Source: a virus. From it: 31,920 nucleotides of DNA. Location: positions 1 through 31,920 of IMG/VR virus record IMGVR_UViG_3300025652_000302; one strand, 5' to 3'. A program made the position numbers and the translations under genes. The notes below the pieces were generated by a model, which saw only the letters and a list, made by a program, of their open reading frames with translations, searched no databases and was not told where the DNA came from. Positions 24,177 through 29,988 of this stretch are shown one piece after another. The number at the start of each line of letters is the position of its first letter. The stretch's first letter is position 1.

Positions 24177-24528
24177 CCCTAAGAACAGACTGAAATTCCT
24201 GCGATTCAGTCACTTCTATCATTACAAGAGACCCTCTGGGTTCACTGAGAAAATTCCATACAACTTATATCAGTGTGAGTGTGGGACCCAGAAAGTTATT
24301 AGAGAGTCAAGTGTGCTCAATCACAGATCTAAGTCTGCATGGAGTTGTGGCTGTCTAAGGAGAGATAACATGAAGGACATTCATTCCAAGGGACTGAACA
24401 GACATGGAGGAAATAAGAACTGTGAGGGTAGAGGTGCAACAAACAAGGGGAAGATCAGGATCAAAGAAAATGGCAGAAACAGGTATGTGACCATGCAGGA
24501 ATTAACAGATATGTATTACGGACTATGA
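24169..24528 (+). CDS. zinc-finger protein related to homing-endonuclease-associated domains
   Basis: A 119-residue basic protein. Residues 34-62 contain YQCECGTQKVIRESSVLNH, then SCGCLRRDNM, the C-x-CG ... SCGC finger found in phage HNH/AP2-type mobile endonucleases and stand-alone relatives. The C-terminal part is Lys/Arg/Asn-rich (RGATNKGKIRIKENGRNRY) and ends with a short helical motif like those that bind DNA in such proteins. No HNH catalytic motif is visible, so it is probably a DNA-binding remnant or accessory. A 21-nt repeat lies at its start. Confidence 0.6.
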   Translation: MKHPKNRLKFLRFSHFYHYKRPSGFTEKIPYNLYQCECGTQKVIRESSVLNHRSKSAWSCGCLRRDNMKDIHSKGLNRHGGNKNCEGRGATNKGKIRIKENGRNRYVTMQELTDMYYGL

Positions 24529-25412
24529 ACATCACCAACGAACTCAACCTGCCAGAACCACTGGTGGATGCAATCAGAAACGATGGGTACACCAAGGGAG
24601 ATGCAGATTTCTCTATCACTGGTCTGATGTCTCCACCCTACCAGAGAAAACTGATGGGGGAGTATGGAGGAAAGATCACTGAGGATGCTGCAGACAGGAT
24701 CTGGAGTCTCTTTGGTCAGGCAATCCATTCCATTCTGGAGAGAGCAGGAGAGTCAGACACAGACTATGAACTGGAGAGAAGATTCTTTTCAGACTGTCTG
24801 GGAAAGAGAATCTCAGGACAGGTGGATGTGTATCACCCACAGGATTCATTGATTCAGGATTACAAGACTACCTCTGTGTGGTCAGTTTTGGATGAAGGAT
24901 ACAAAGCAGATTGGGAGAGACAGTTGAATGGGTATGCGTGGCTGGCAAGATCCAACGGAATCAAAGTCAAACGATTGGAAGTCGTAGCGATTCTAAGGGA
25001 TTGGTCACGGATGGAGAGGATGAGGAGAGGGAATGGATACCCAACTCATCCAGTAGTGATCAGAGAGATCCCGGTGTGGGGTGAGGAGATAGCACAGGAC
25101 TACATTGAGACCCGTGTTCAACTCCACAATAACCCTGATCCTCTTGTCTGCACTCCCAAGGATAAGTGGGAGAAACCCACAACTTATGCAGTGAAAAAGG
25201 AAGGAAGCAAGAGAGCAGTCAGAGTGTACGAGACCATGAGTGAAGCAGAAGCACATATAGAGAAGCATGAGCAGGTCTTGGAGGGACCAAGTGAACACAA
25301 ACTTTTTATTGAGACACGCAAAGGTGAAGCAGTGAGGTGTCTCAGTTACTGTCCTGCCAAATCATTCTGCAATGAAGCAGGAAAGATGGAGCAGGAACCA
25401 ATTCCATTTTGA
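24525..25412 (+). CDS. RecB/Cas4-like PD-(D/E)XK exonuclease
   Basis: A 295-residue nuclease. Features: GQAIHSILE (64-72, the GxxxH helix with His68), ISGQVDVY with Asp101, LIQDYKTTSVW with Asp112 and Lys114 of the D-x-K motif, then WERQLNGYAWL (the QxxxY helix of RecB nucleases). At the C-terminus Cys272-x3-Cys276-x5-Cys282, with Cys91 upstream, has the spacing type of the Fe-S cluster in Cas4/AddB nucleases. It would degrade or resect DNA ends in recombination or replication. ATG 24525 overlaps the preceding TGA. The next gene encodes an SSB-like protein, a natural partner. Confidence 0.8.
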   Translation: MNITNELNLPEPLVDAIRNDGYTKGDADFSITGLMSPPYQRKLMGEYGGKITEDAADRIWSLFGQAIHSILERAGESDTDYELERRFFSDCLGKRISGQVDVYHPQDSLIQDYKTTSVWSVLDEGYKADWERQLNGYAWLARSNGIKVKRLEVVAILRDWSRMERMRRGNGYPTHPVVIREIPVWGEEIAQDYIETRVQLHNNPDPLVCTPKDKWEKPTTYAVKKEGSKRAVRVYETMSEAEAHIEKHEQVLEGPSEHKLFIETRKGEAVRCLSYCPAKSFCNEAGKMEQEPIPF

Positions 25413-25423
25413 AAGGAAGAGTC

Positions 25424-25960
25424 ATGGGATTTTTACCAAAAGATTATCAGGAACCGTCATCTGGGAATAACCGATATCTGAGACTGCAGAAAGACCAGAC
25501 TGCAAAGATCAGGATTTTAGGATCATTTGAGGATAGTTCTGGGATTATGGGATGGCAGGGTTGGGAGACTGACAAGGATGGAAACAGAAAACCTGTCAGG
25601 GGTACACAAGATCAGAAGGGAAGCACACAGGCCAAGAGTGAGGAGAATGTGAAGTTCTTCTGGGGGTTGCCAGTTTATGATTATGAAGCAAAAACGCTAA
25701 AGGTCTGGGAGATCACTCAGAAGACCATCAGAGATCAGATCAGTGCTCTGGCAGGAGATGAGGACTTTGGGAACCCAAACCACTATGACCTCAAAGTTTC
25801 AAGAACAGGGGATGGATTTGAGACTGTATACAAGGTCAATGCACTCCCACCCACAGACATTTCCAAGGAGGTTCAGGAGGTGATTGATAATGAACTGATT
25901 CACATCAAATTGGATGCTCTTTTTACAGGAGGTGATCCCTTTGATGGAATGCCCTTCTAG
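25424..25960 (+). CDS. single-stranded DNA-binding protein (phage type)
   Basis: A 178-residue protein. It resembles a phage SSB family beginning MGFLPKDYQEP, with RYLRLQKDQTAKIRILGS (strand 1), a WE-x-DKDGNRKPVRG loop, VKFFWGLPVYDYEAKTLKVWEITQKTIRDQI and NPNHYDLKVSRTGDG. The C-terminus is an acidic tail ending GGDPFDGMPF, the hallmark that recruits replication partners. I chose ATG 25424 because AAGGA lies 6 nt upstream; the in-frame TTG 25409 has no such site. Placed between the nuclease and replication initiator, it serves phage replication and recombination. Confidence 0.75.
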   Translation: MGFLPKDYQEPSSGNNRYLRLQKDQTAKIRILGSFEDSSGIMGWQGWETDKDGNRKPVRGTQDQKGSTQAKSEENVKFFWGLPVYDYEAKTLKVWEITQKTIRDQISALAGDEDFGNPNHYDLKVSRTGDGFETVYKVNALPPTDISKEVQEVIDNELIHIKLDALFTGGDPFDGMPF

Positions 25961-25969
25961 GAGTTTAAT

Positions 25970-26740
25970 ATGTCCAATCACATGGAAGTGATTAAGACAG
26001 CACTAACAGACCCTGAGTTAACTAAAAACGAACTTAGGGTCTTACTGTGCATCGTCTTTTTCAGCACAAAAGAAAAGAAGAGAATACTAAGAAGTTTCTT
26101 ATCAGATTCACTCAAAATTGATGCTAACCGTATCTCTAAAATCACATCAGATTTGCAGAGAAAAGGTTATATAAACAAGGTCAATGTAAAGGGTGTCATC
26201 GAGTACGAGCAAACTTACCAAAACGGTAATACTTACCAAAACGGTAATACTTACCAAAACGGTAAGCCCAAACCCCTTACCGAATCTGTAAGTACTTACC
26301 AAAACGGTAATATCACGACACTATATAATAAAACTAATACAGTATACTCTATACACAATACAGATAGTCCTGCAGAAGATCCTGCCCCACCCCCCTATGC
26401 TGAGATCATCCGTGATTTGAATCTTGTCACGAAAAAACGATTTTCACATCAGACAGAGAAAACCAGAGTAAGTATCAAAGCAAGGTTCAGTGACGGGTTT
26501 ACTTTAGAAGACTTCAAACATGTTCACCGTGTCAAATCAGAACAGTGGTTAAACAGTGACATGGAAAAATATCTTCGTCCTGCAACTCTGTATGGAAATA
26601 AATTTGAGAATTATTTGAATGAAAGACTTAAATCTGAAATTGAAAAAAGTGCAGAAGAAGCAAAGATAAATGCACCTGAGACTCAGGAAGCAATTGATTA
26701 TCTCAAGGTGCTAACTGGAAACCACAAGCAACTGAACTGA
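25970..26740 (+). CDS. lambda-O-like replication initiator with internal iterons
   Basis: A 256-residue protein in two domains. Residues 10-75 form a winged-helix-like DNA-binding domain (LTKNELRVLLCIVFF, ISKITSDLQRKGYI). Residues about 143-220 match the phage Phg_2220_C domain (IIRDLNLVTKKRFSHQTEK, DFKHVHRVKSEQWLNSDMEKYLRP, LYGNKFENYLNE) found in phage replication proteins. The linker between (residues 82-114) is TYQNGN repeats, produced by DNA iterons. Binding its own iterons to open DNA, as lambda O does, is the natural model. GGAG precedes ATG by about 8 nt. A lambda-P-like gene follows with TGATG overlap. Confidence 0.75.
   Translation: MSNHMEVIKTALTDPELTKNELRVLLCIVFFSTKEKKRILRSFLSDSLKIDANRISKITSDLQRKGYINKVNVKGVIEYEQTYQNGNTYQNGNTYQNGKPKPLTESVSTYQNGNITTLYNKTNTVYSIHNTDSPAEDPAPPPYAEIIRDLNLVTKKRFSHQTEKTRVSIKARFSDGFTLEDFKHVHRVKSEQWLNSDMEKYLRPATLYGNKFENYLNERLKSEIEKSAEEAKINAPETQEAIDYLKVLTGNHKQLN
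26213..26311 (+). repeat. iteron array: probable replication origin inside the initiator gene
   Basis: ACTTACCAAAACGGTAAT occurs at 26213, 26231, 26249 (last base G) and 26294, with a degenerate copy at 26276-26292. Each holds a dyad TTACC-N5-GGTAA. The first three are exactly 18 bp apart. AT-rich DNA follows at about 26311-26365 (for example ACTATATAATAAAACTAAT), suited to unwinding. The arrangement mirrors the lambda origin inside gene O. Confidence 0.8.
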
Positions 26741-27270
26741 TGCACCCAAAGAACCAACTGATCGATCAGATCCTCAAGGGTCTGTCCAGCAATTACAGAA
26801 AACCCAACGGAGATCACATTGAAATCTCTGCAGTGGATAAAGGGAACTGGATGGTGACTTTGCAGGACATCAGTGAGGAAGCACTCACTCTGGGTCTGCA
26901 GAACTGTCTGAAAGAACAGAAGTTCATGCCATCGATAGCACGGTTCAGAGAATGTTGTGAGATGGCAAGAGAACAGAAGGCACAGTGGAATCCTGATCCC
27001 AATCAGAAACTTCTGGATGGACCACAGACTGAACGCTATGTGCCAGAGGAGGGAGAGATGCGGAGGAAACTGGAGGAACTGATGACTGAGGTTCAGGAGA
27101 AAAAAGTCAAACCTCAACCAGTGAGATACCCGTTCACAGTCTCAATGGAGGATGGATCAACCATGAAAGTTTTCTACAAAATGATTGATGGAATCGAATA
27201 CGAATGTGTGGAAGCAGAACAGAACTCAACCGGGGAACTCATCCCCAAACTAAACAGACACACTTGGTGA
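26740..27270 (+). CDS. helicase-loader-like (lambda P-type) replication protein
   Basis: A 176-residue protein directly coupled (TGATG) to the O-like initiator. The N-terminal part (LIDQILKGLSSNYRK; WMVTLQDISEEALTLGLQNC; FMPSIARFRECCEMA) has the pattern of phage P-type helicase loaders, where a short motif like F-x-P-x-x-x-FR-x-xC is common. The middle is charged and helical; the C-terminus is beta-rich (PFTVSMEDGSTMKVFYK). It would bring host DnaB to the origin. Family placement is by pattern and neighbour, so moderate. Confidence 0.55.
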   Translation: MHPKNQLIDQILKGLSSNYRKPNGDHIEISAVDKGNWMVTLQDISEEALTLGLQNCLKEQKFMPSIARFRECCEMAREQKAQWNPDPNQKLLDGPQTERYVPEEGEMRRKLEELMTEVQEKKVKPQPVRYPFTVSMEDGSTMKVFYKMIDGIEYECVEAEQNSTGELIPKLNRHTW

Positions 27271-27280
27271 AAGGAACCCA

Positions 27281-27496
27281 ATGAACGAGAACAGTCAACT
27301 ACTCACACCCAAAGAAGTAATCTACGAAATGGGAGAACGTGGATTCCCTGTCTCCAAAGCCACTGTCTGCAGATGGTGTGCAGAGGGAACACTCAGAGCA
27401 GAGAAGATGGGTGGGAAGTGGTACATCCTCAGAAAACACTTTGAAGAGAAAATGCTTAACGATGCAGACAAAGTGCTCTCCATGTTGGAGGAATGA
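27281..27496 (+). CDS. helix-turn-helix DNA-binding protein (excisionase/MerR-like)
   Basis: A 71-residue protein beginning LLTPKEVIYEMGERGFPVS, then TVCRWCAEGTLRAEKMGGKWYI, the standard small HTH of the excisionase/MerR family (recognition helix around residues 25-35, wing GGKWYI). The rest is a short helix. It has AAGGA upstream and is the last gene of the rightward early operon. It may regulate one of the promoters at 21.7 or 31.0 kb, or act as an accessory DNA-bending factor; no integrase is present to pair it as an excisionase. Confidence 0.7.
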   Translation: MNENSQLLTPKEVIYEMGERGFPVSKATVCRWCAEGTLRAEKMGGKWYILRKHFEEKMLNDADKVLSMLEE

Positions 27497-27500
27497 GAAC

Positions 27501-27580
27501 CCATTGATTTCTCAGATTTGGATTTTCAGACACATGAAATCCATTGATTTCTAAGATTTTGGTTTTCAGACCCTTGGGTT
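27501..27580 (+). repeat. two-copy 40-bp tandem repeat starting CCATTGATT
   Basis: 27501-27540 and 27541-27580 agree at 28 of the first 31 positions. Each starts CCATTGATTTCT and contains TTTTCAGAC. The CCATTGATT box is also the one repeated in the two leftward leader cassettes near 28.7 and 29.3 kb. Confidence 0.75.
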
Positions 27581-27599
27581 CTGGGGTAAATAGTCTAGG

Positions 27600-27699
27600 T
27601 TGTGCTTAAAAGGTGGGTAGGAGAGAAGGAAAGGGTTTAGGGGTAGGTGAGTATGGGGTGAGTGTGGTTTCGTGTGAAAGAGATGCGGTTTAAGCACAA
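27600..27699. repeat. perfect 11-bp inverted repeat bracketing a G-rich segment
   Basis: TTGTGCTTAAA (27600-27610) and TTTAAGCACAA (27689-27699) are exact reverse complements. The 78 nt between contain only two C on the top strand and several G3-G4 runs (for example GGG near 27614, GGG near 27633, GGGG near 27640, GGGG near 27655), a G-quadruplex candidate. Confidence 0.75.
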
Positions 27700-27741
27700 T
27701 TGAGAAAGGGGAGCAGAATGCCCCCCCGGTGAGGTGGGAGT

Positions 27742-27921
27742 CTAATTCGATGGGTCTTGAGATGGAGGAGTGTCCAACATAACCCTTGTCTGAACCATGA
27801 TCTTCCTGCAGTGCTTTATTCTTAACCACATTTCTGGAGGCCAGTTCTCTTCCTGAAACATCTCCCTTTCCAGATATTCATCTATCTCAGAAATTGCTTG
27901 TGCTAAGACATCAGAGATCAT
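27742..27921 (-). CDS. small hypothetical leftward protein
   Basis: A 59-residue protein, last gene of the leftward operon. It starts at ATG (complement of 27919-27921), overlapping the TGA of the gene upstream as ATGA and preceded by GAGGAGG within that gene's end. It reads as a helical acidic N-terminus (MISDVLAQAISEIDEYLERE) and a Trp/Pro/Met-rich middle (ENWPPEMWLRIKH). Not recognised. Unlike the other leftward genes it lacks the GGAGACAGA leader, so its translation is coupled to the upstream gene. Confidence 0.65.
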   Translation of the reverse strand: MISDVLAQAISEIDEYLEREMFQEENWPPEMWLRIKHCRKIMVQTRVMLDTPPSQDPSN

Positions 27922-28121
27922 GCTTCCTCCTCATACATTACCAGTGCATGAAACTGATCAAGACTGAGCAGAACTGCATCCACTCCATCATTGATCATCT
28001 CTTCAAAGTCTGGCACATTACCCCAATCAGTCTTGGGAGGGATCACATGAGTCCTGAGACTGTAAAGTTTCTCTGAGTCTTCAGGGTGTTCAATGTTTAC
28101 TGTGGTTGTGATGTTTAACAT
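27918..28121 (-). CDS. small hypothetical leftward protein
   Basis: A 67-residue acidic protein, not recognised. It begins with a short beta segment (MLNITTTVNIEHPED), then Trp/Pro loop and a helical end (FEEMINDGVDAVLLSLDQFHALVMYEEEA). The start carries the AAGGAGACAGA leader used across the operon. A terminator hairpin (28141-28171) lies just upstream of its leader, so some transcripts would stop before it. Confidence 0.65.
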   Translation of the reverse strand: MLNITTTVNIEHPEDSEKLYSLRTHVIPPKTDWGNVPDFEEMINDGVDAVLLSLDQFHALVMYEEEA

Positions 28122-28140
28122 TCTGTCTCCTTGAAATACG

Positions 28141-28171
28141 AAAAAGGGAATGCTCTCTCAAGCACTCCCTT
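28141..28171 (-). terminator. leftward terminator hairpin
   Basis: On the minus strand AAGGGAGTGCT pairs with AGCATTCCCTT (one mismatch) around a 6-nt loop, and five T follow. It sits between leftward genes and may attenuate expression of the two last genes. Confidence 0.65.
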
Positions 28172-28180
28172 GGTGGTGGG

Positions 28181-28699
28181 TTATATTTGAAATTCTTCCT
28201 TGAAATATTCCAAGTGCCTTTTTTTGTACTCTTGTAAAAATTCTTCCTGCGAACATGGAGCTAATTTCATGTGAATCTCTTCTCGAATTTTATCGTCCAT
28301 CAGTGATACGTAGGCTTCAAATTTATCTGTAACCTTGGTAAATATTAAATTTGGAAAGGAACAACCTATTTTCTCATTTTTCATTCTCCTTGATTTGTCA
28401 TTGATTAATTGTTTTAAACTTCTGATTGATTTCTTTTTATCTCCTAATTGAATATTTAGTGAGTAATAAATATTATTGCAACTCTCTTTGTAGTTAGGAT
28501 TTACTGTCAATAAACCTTCTTTAGTTTCTATTGAATACTCACTAATCGGGAAGTTTTTTTCAGCATATCTTCTGCCACTTGCAGAACTTGAAGGTCTCCA
28601 TAAATAACTGCTTTTGTATTTCTCATGAGTCTCGAGTGTTTTGAGAATTAGTTTTCTCAGTTTGGGTGAAGTTCTCTTAACTGCTTTAAAATGTTCCAT
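28181..28699 (-). CDS. hypothetical leftward protein, basic
   Basis: A 172-residue protein, not recognised, rich in Lys, Glu and Ser. It has a helical basic start (FKAVKRTSPKLRKLILKTLETHEKYK), then YLWRPSSSASGRRYAEKNFPISEY, a middle of short strands, and a helical C-terminus (EEFLQEYKKRHLEYFKEEF). I chose the Met at 28699 rather than 28711, because GGAGTACAGA then sits before it exactly like the GGAGACAGA leader of its neighbours, and the extra MEYR is just that leader translated. Residues encoded by 28328-28369 arise from the antisense copy of the 42-nt repeat, without breaking the frame. Confidence 0.65.
   Translation of the reverse strand: MEHFKAVKRTSPKLRKLILKTLETHEKYKSSYLWRPSSSASGRRYAEKNFPISEYSIETKEGLLTVNPNYKESCNNIYYSLNIQLGDKKKSIRSLKQLINDKSRRMKNEKIGCSFPNLIFTKVTDKFEAYVSLMDDKIREEIHMKLAPCSQEEFLQEYKKRHLEYFKEEFQI
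28328..28369 (+). repeat. 42-nt dispersed repeat, copy 2
   Basis: 40 of 42 positions match 20908-20949 in the same DNA orientation, but here the coding strand is the opposite one: the leftward gene reads KIGCSFPNLIFTKVT through it. Differences are at 28336 and 28352. Confidence 0.9.
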
Positions 28700-28843
28700 T
28701 CTGTACTCCATTGATTGTGATTAACTGGATTTTCAAAACCCATTGATTCCAAACCCATTGATTTTCTGCCAGTGGATTTTCACCCCGGATTCTGAGACAA
28801 AAAAACTCCCAACACTGCACGGGGCAAAGTAGGAGTCTGAAAG
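28697..28843 (-). repeat. leftward leader cassette, copy A (terminator, triple box, leader)
   Basis: About 145 bp closely similar to 29308-29455. Read leftward it holds a terminator hairpin, a CCGGGG-containing spacer, three AATCAATGG boxes (top strand CCATTGATT at 28708, 28740 and 28755) and the ribosome binding site of the next gene. Box spacings of 32 and 15 bp are identical in copy B. Confidence 0.85.
28799..28836 (-). terminator. leftward rho-independent terminator in cassette A
   Basis: On the minus strand ACTCCT pairs with GGGAGT (one G-U pair) around a loop holding GCCCCGTGC, and seven T follow. It lies just after the stop of the gene at 28850-29032. Confidence 0.75.
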
Positions 28844-28849
28844 CAGGAC

Positions 28850-29032
28850 TCAACCTGCTAAGATCATGACTGCTTCACTGATCCTCTCTCTTGAGATCGG
28901 ATCAAACTCATCAAACCAATCGATATTAGTGTCCTGATCTGAAAGGTTTCTAACGTATGGATAACCATTCTGATCTTTGCAGAATTCCAGATCAAAATTG
29001 ATTAATAGTTTTCGTGCTTCGTAAGGTGTCAT
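28850..29032 (-). CDS. small hypothetical leftward protein
   Basis: A 60-residue acidic protein, not recognised (MTPYEARKLLINFDLEF, then NIDWFDEFDPISRERISEA). ATG at 29032 has the GGAGACAGA leader and overlaps the TGA of the upstream gene as ATGA. A terminator follows its stop by about 14 nt, closing a small transcription unit with the gene at 29029. Confidence 0.65.
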   Translation of the reverse strand: MTPYEARKLLINFDLEFCKDQNGYPYVRNLSDQDTNIDWFDEFDPISRERISEAVMILAG

Positions 29033-29310
29033 TCTGTCTCCTGTTCTAATAGTTCTTGATTAACCTCAACTGACCAGTGAGGATACCCTTCTTTTCCTCC
29101 ATCTAAATGCATTGGTTCTGAGTAATTCTGTTCACTTAACCAATTATTGTAATCATTAACAAACTCCTCAGATTCATTCTCAGGAAGATCAAAGTATTCG
29201 GTTACTGTGTCATAGTACACAGTAGCTTTACCCTCAAACTCCTTTCTTACTCTCTCACCGTCTTTACGCTTACCAACATAATAGATTACTGGTAGTGAAT
29301 ATCTCTTCAT
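29029..29310 (-). CDS. small hypothetical leftward protein
   Basis: A 93-residue protein, not recognised: a short basic/beta start (MKRYSLPVIYYVGKRKDGERVRKEFEGKA), then an acidic helical part (YFDLPENESEEFVNDYNNWLSEQNY) and SEPMHLDGGKEGYPHWSVEV. The start is placed at 29310, not the earlier Met at 29322, because GGAGATCAGA then stands before ATG as in all neighbours. Cassette B lies upstream and provides the leader. Confidence 0.65.
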   Translation of the reverse strand: MKRYSLPVIYYVGKRKDGERVRKEFEGKATVYYDTVTEYFDLPENESEEFVNDYNNWLSEQNYSEPMHLDGGKEGYPHWSVEVNQELLEQETE

Positions 29311-29455
29311 TCTGATCTCCATTGATTGTGATGAACTGGACTCTTAAAACCCATTGATTTCAGATCCATTGATTTTCTGCCAGTGGATTTTAACCCCGGA
29401 TTCTGAGACAAAAAAAAACTCCCAAATTGCACGGGGCAGAGTGGGAGTCTGAGAG
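29308..29455 (-). repeat. leftward leader cassette, copy B
   Basis: Second copy of the element at 28697-28843. CCATTGATT boxes lie at 29319, 29351 and 29366 (top strand), again 32 and 15 bp apart. The hairpin arms differ from copy A but keep pairing (ACTCCCA/TGGGAGT here, ACTCCT/GGGAGT there). Confidence 0.85.
29410..29448 (-). terminator. leftward rho-independent terminator in cassette B
   Basis: On the minus strand ACTCCCA pairs with TGGGAGT (7 bp) around a loop with GCCCCGTGC, followed by nine T. It sits 12 nt after the stop of the gene at 29461-29745. Confidence 0.8.
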
Positions 29456-29460
29456 GGATA

Positions 29461-29745
29461 TTAGGCAACGATTTTATCTCTGAGAATATCCCAAGCAAGA
29501 ACAGTTTTATCTTTCTTCCATGGAGTGCATGAAACAAAGTTAATCAACTGATTCACTGCACTTTCATAATCTGTAAACCATTCTGAAATTAAGTTGTCAC
29601 CTCCTGACATCAGATCAACAAAAAACATCCCTTCAAATTCATTGATCTTTTTCAGATGATTGATTTCGTCATCAGTTAATTTACAGACTACACCGCAAAG
29701 ATCATCCTCAAAGTTGTCCATCCTTAACAGTTTGATGTTATCCAT
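29461..29745 (-). CDS. small hypothetical leftward protein
   Basis: A 94-residue acidic protein, not recognised: MDNIKLLRMDNFEDDLCGVVCKLTDDEINHL over the first part, then FEGMFFVDLMSGGDNLISEWFTD and a C-terminal WKKDKTVLAWDILRDKIVA. The start at 29745 is chosen because GGAGACAGA directly precedes this ATG; the longer frame from 29778 would translate the leader itself. A terminator follows the stop. Confidence 0.65.
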   Translation of the reverse strand: MDNIKLLRMDNFEDDLCGVVCKLTDDEINHLKKINEFEGMFFVDLMSGGDNLISEWFTDYESAVNQLINFVSCTPWKKDKTVLAWDILRDKIVA

Positions 29746-29826
29746 TCTGTCTCCTGATTGAGTTAAGCGATGATCCAAAACAGAACATCATCAAGAGCAC
29801 TCAAAAAGAATGCTCTTTGTGATGGT

Positions 29827-29988
29827 CTATTCTGGTTTTTCTAGTGGCACCCAATCCCTGCAATCTTCACAGAAAGCTTTATCATCTCTGCCATCATCAT
29901 ACCAATCAGAAAAATTGCAATTAGCATCACATAAAGCCAAGAAAAGCAGTTTTTCACTTCCACAATTTAAGCATTTATCTTTGATCAT
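29827..29988 (-). CDS. small zinc-ribbon protein
   Basis: A 53-residue protein with two Cys pairs, Cys6-x2-Cys9 (KCLNCG) and Cys40-x2-Cys43 (FCEDCRDW), plus Cys20 and Cys24 between, consistent with a zinc ribbon. The ATG at 29988 has the GAGGAGACAGA leader and overlaps the stop of the upstream gene (29985-29987). Zinc ribbons of this size in phages often contact nucleic acid or polymerase, but the target is unknown. Downstream an AAGAGCA/TGCTCTT hairpin (29793-29817) lacks a T run. Confidence 0.7.
   Translation of the reverse strand: MIKDKCLNCGSEKLLFLALCDANCNFSDWYDDGRDDKAFCEDCRDWVPLEKPE

Larger units (their letters stand above)
27497..27741. other. convergent non-coding junction
   Basis: This interval lies between the end of the rightward operon and the end of the leftward operon. 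It contains a 40-bp tandem repeat (27501-27580), an 11-bp inverted repeat around a G-rich, C-poor segment, and a run of seven C. No plausible gene is seen on either strand, and no classical hairpin-plus-T terminator. It may serve transcription collision control or replication. Confidence 0.7.

Noticed and set aside
27566-27829. Leftward 87-codon ORF across the convergent junction
   Set aside because: It overlaps the better supported 59-residue gene in another frame. Its sequence is Pro/His/Ser-rich from the G-rich non-coding island, and there is no leader.
29307-29537. Leftward 76-codon ORF across cassette B
   Set aside because: It runs through the terminator and boxes and out of frame with both flanking genes.
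29785-29822. Hairpin AAGAGCA/TGCTCTT as a leftward terminator
   Set aside because: A good stem, but no T run follows on the minus strand; recorded only as a hairpin.
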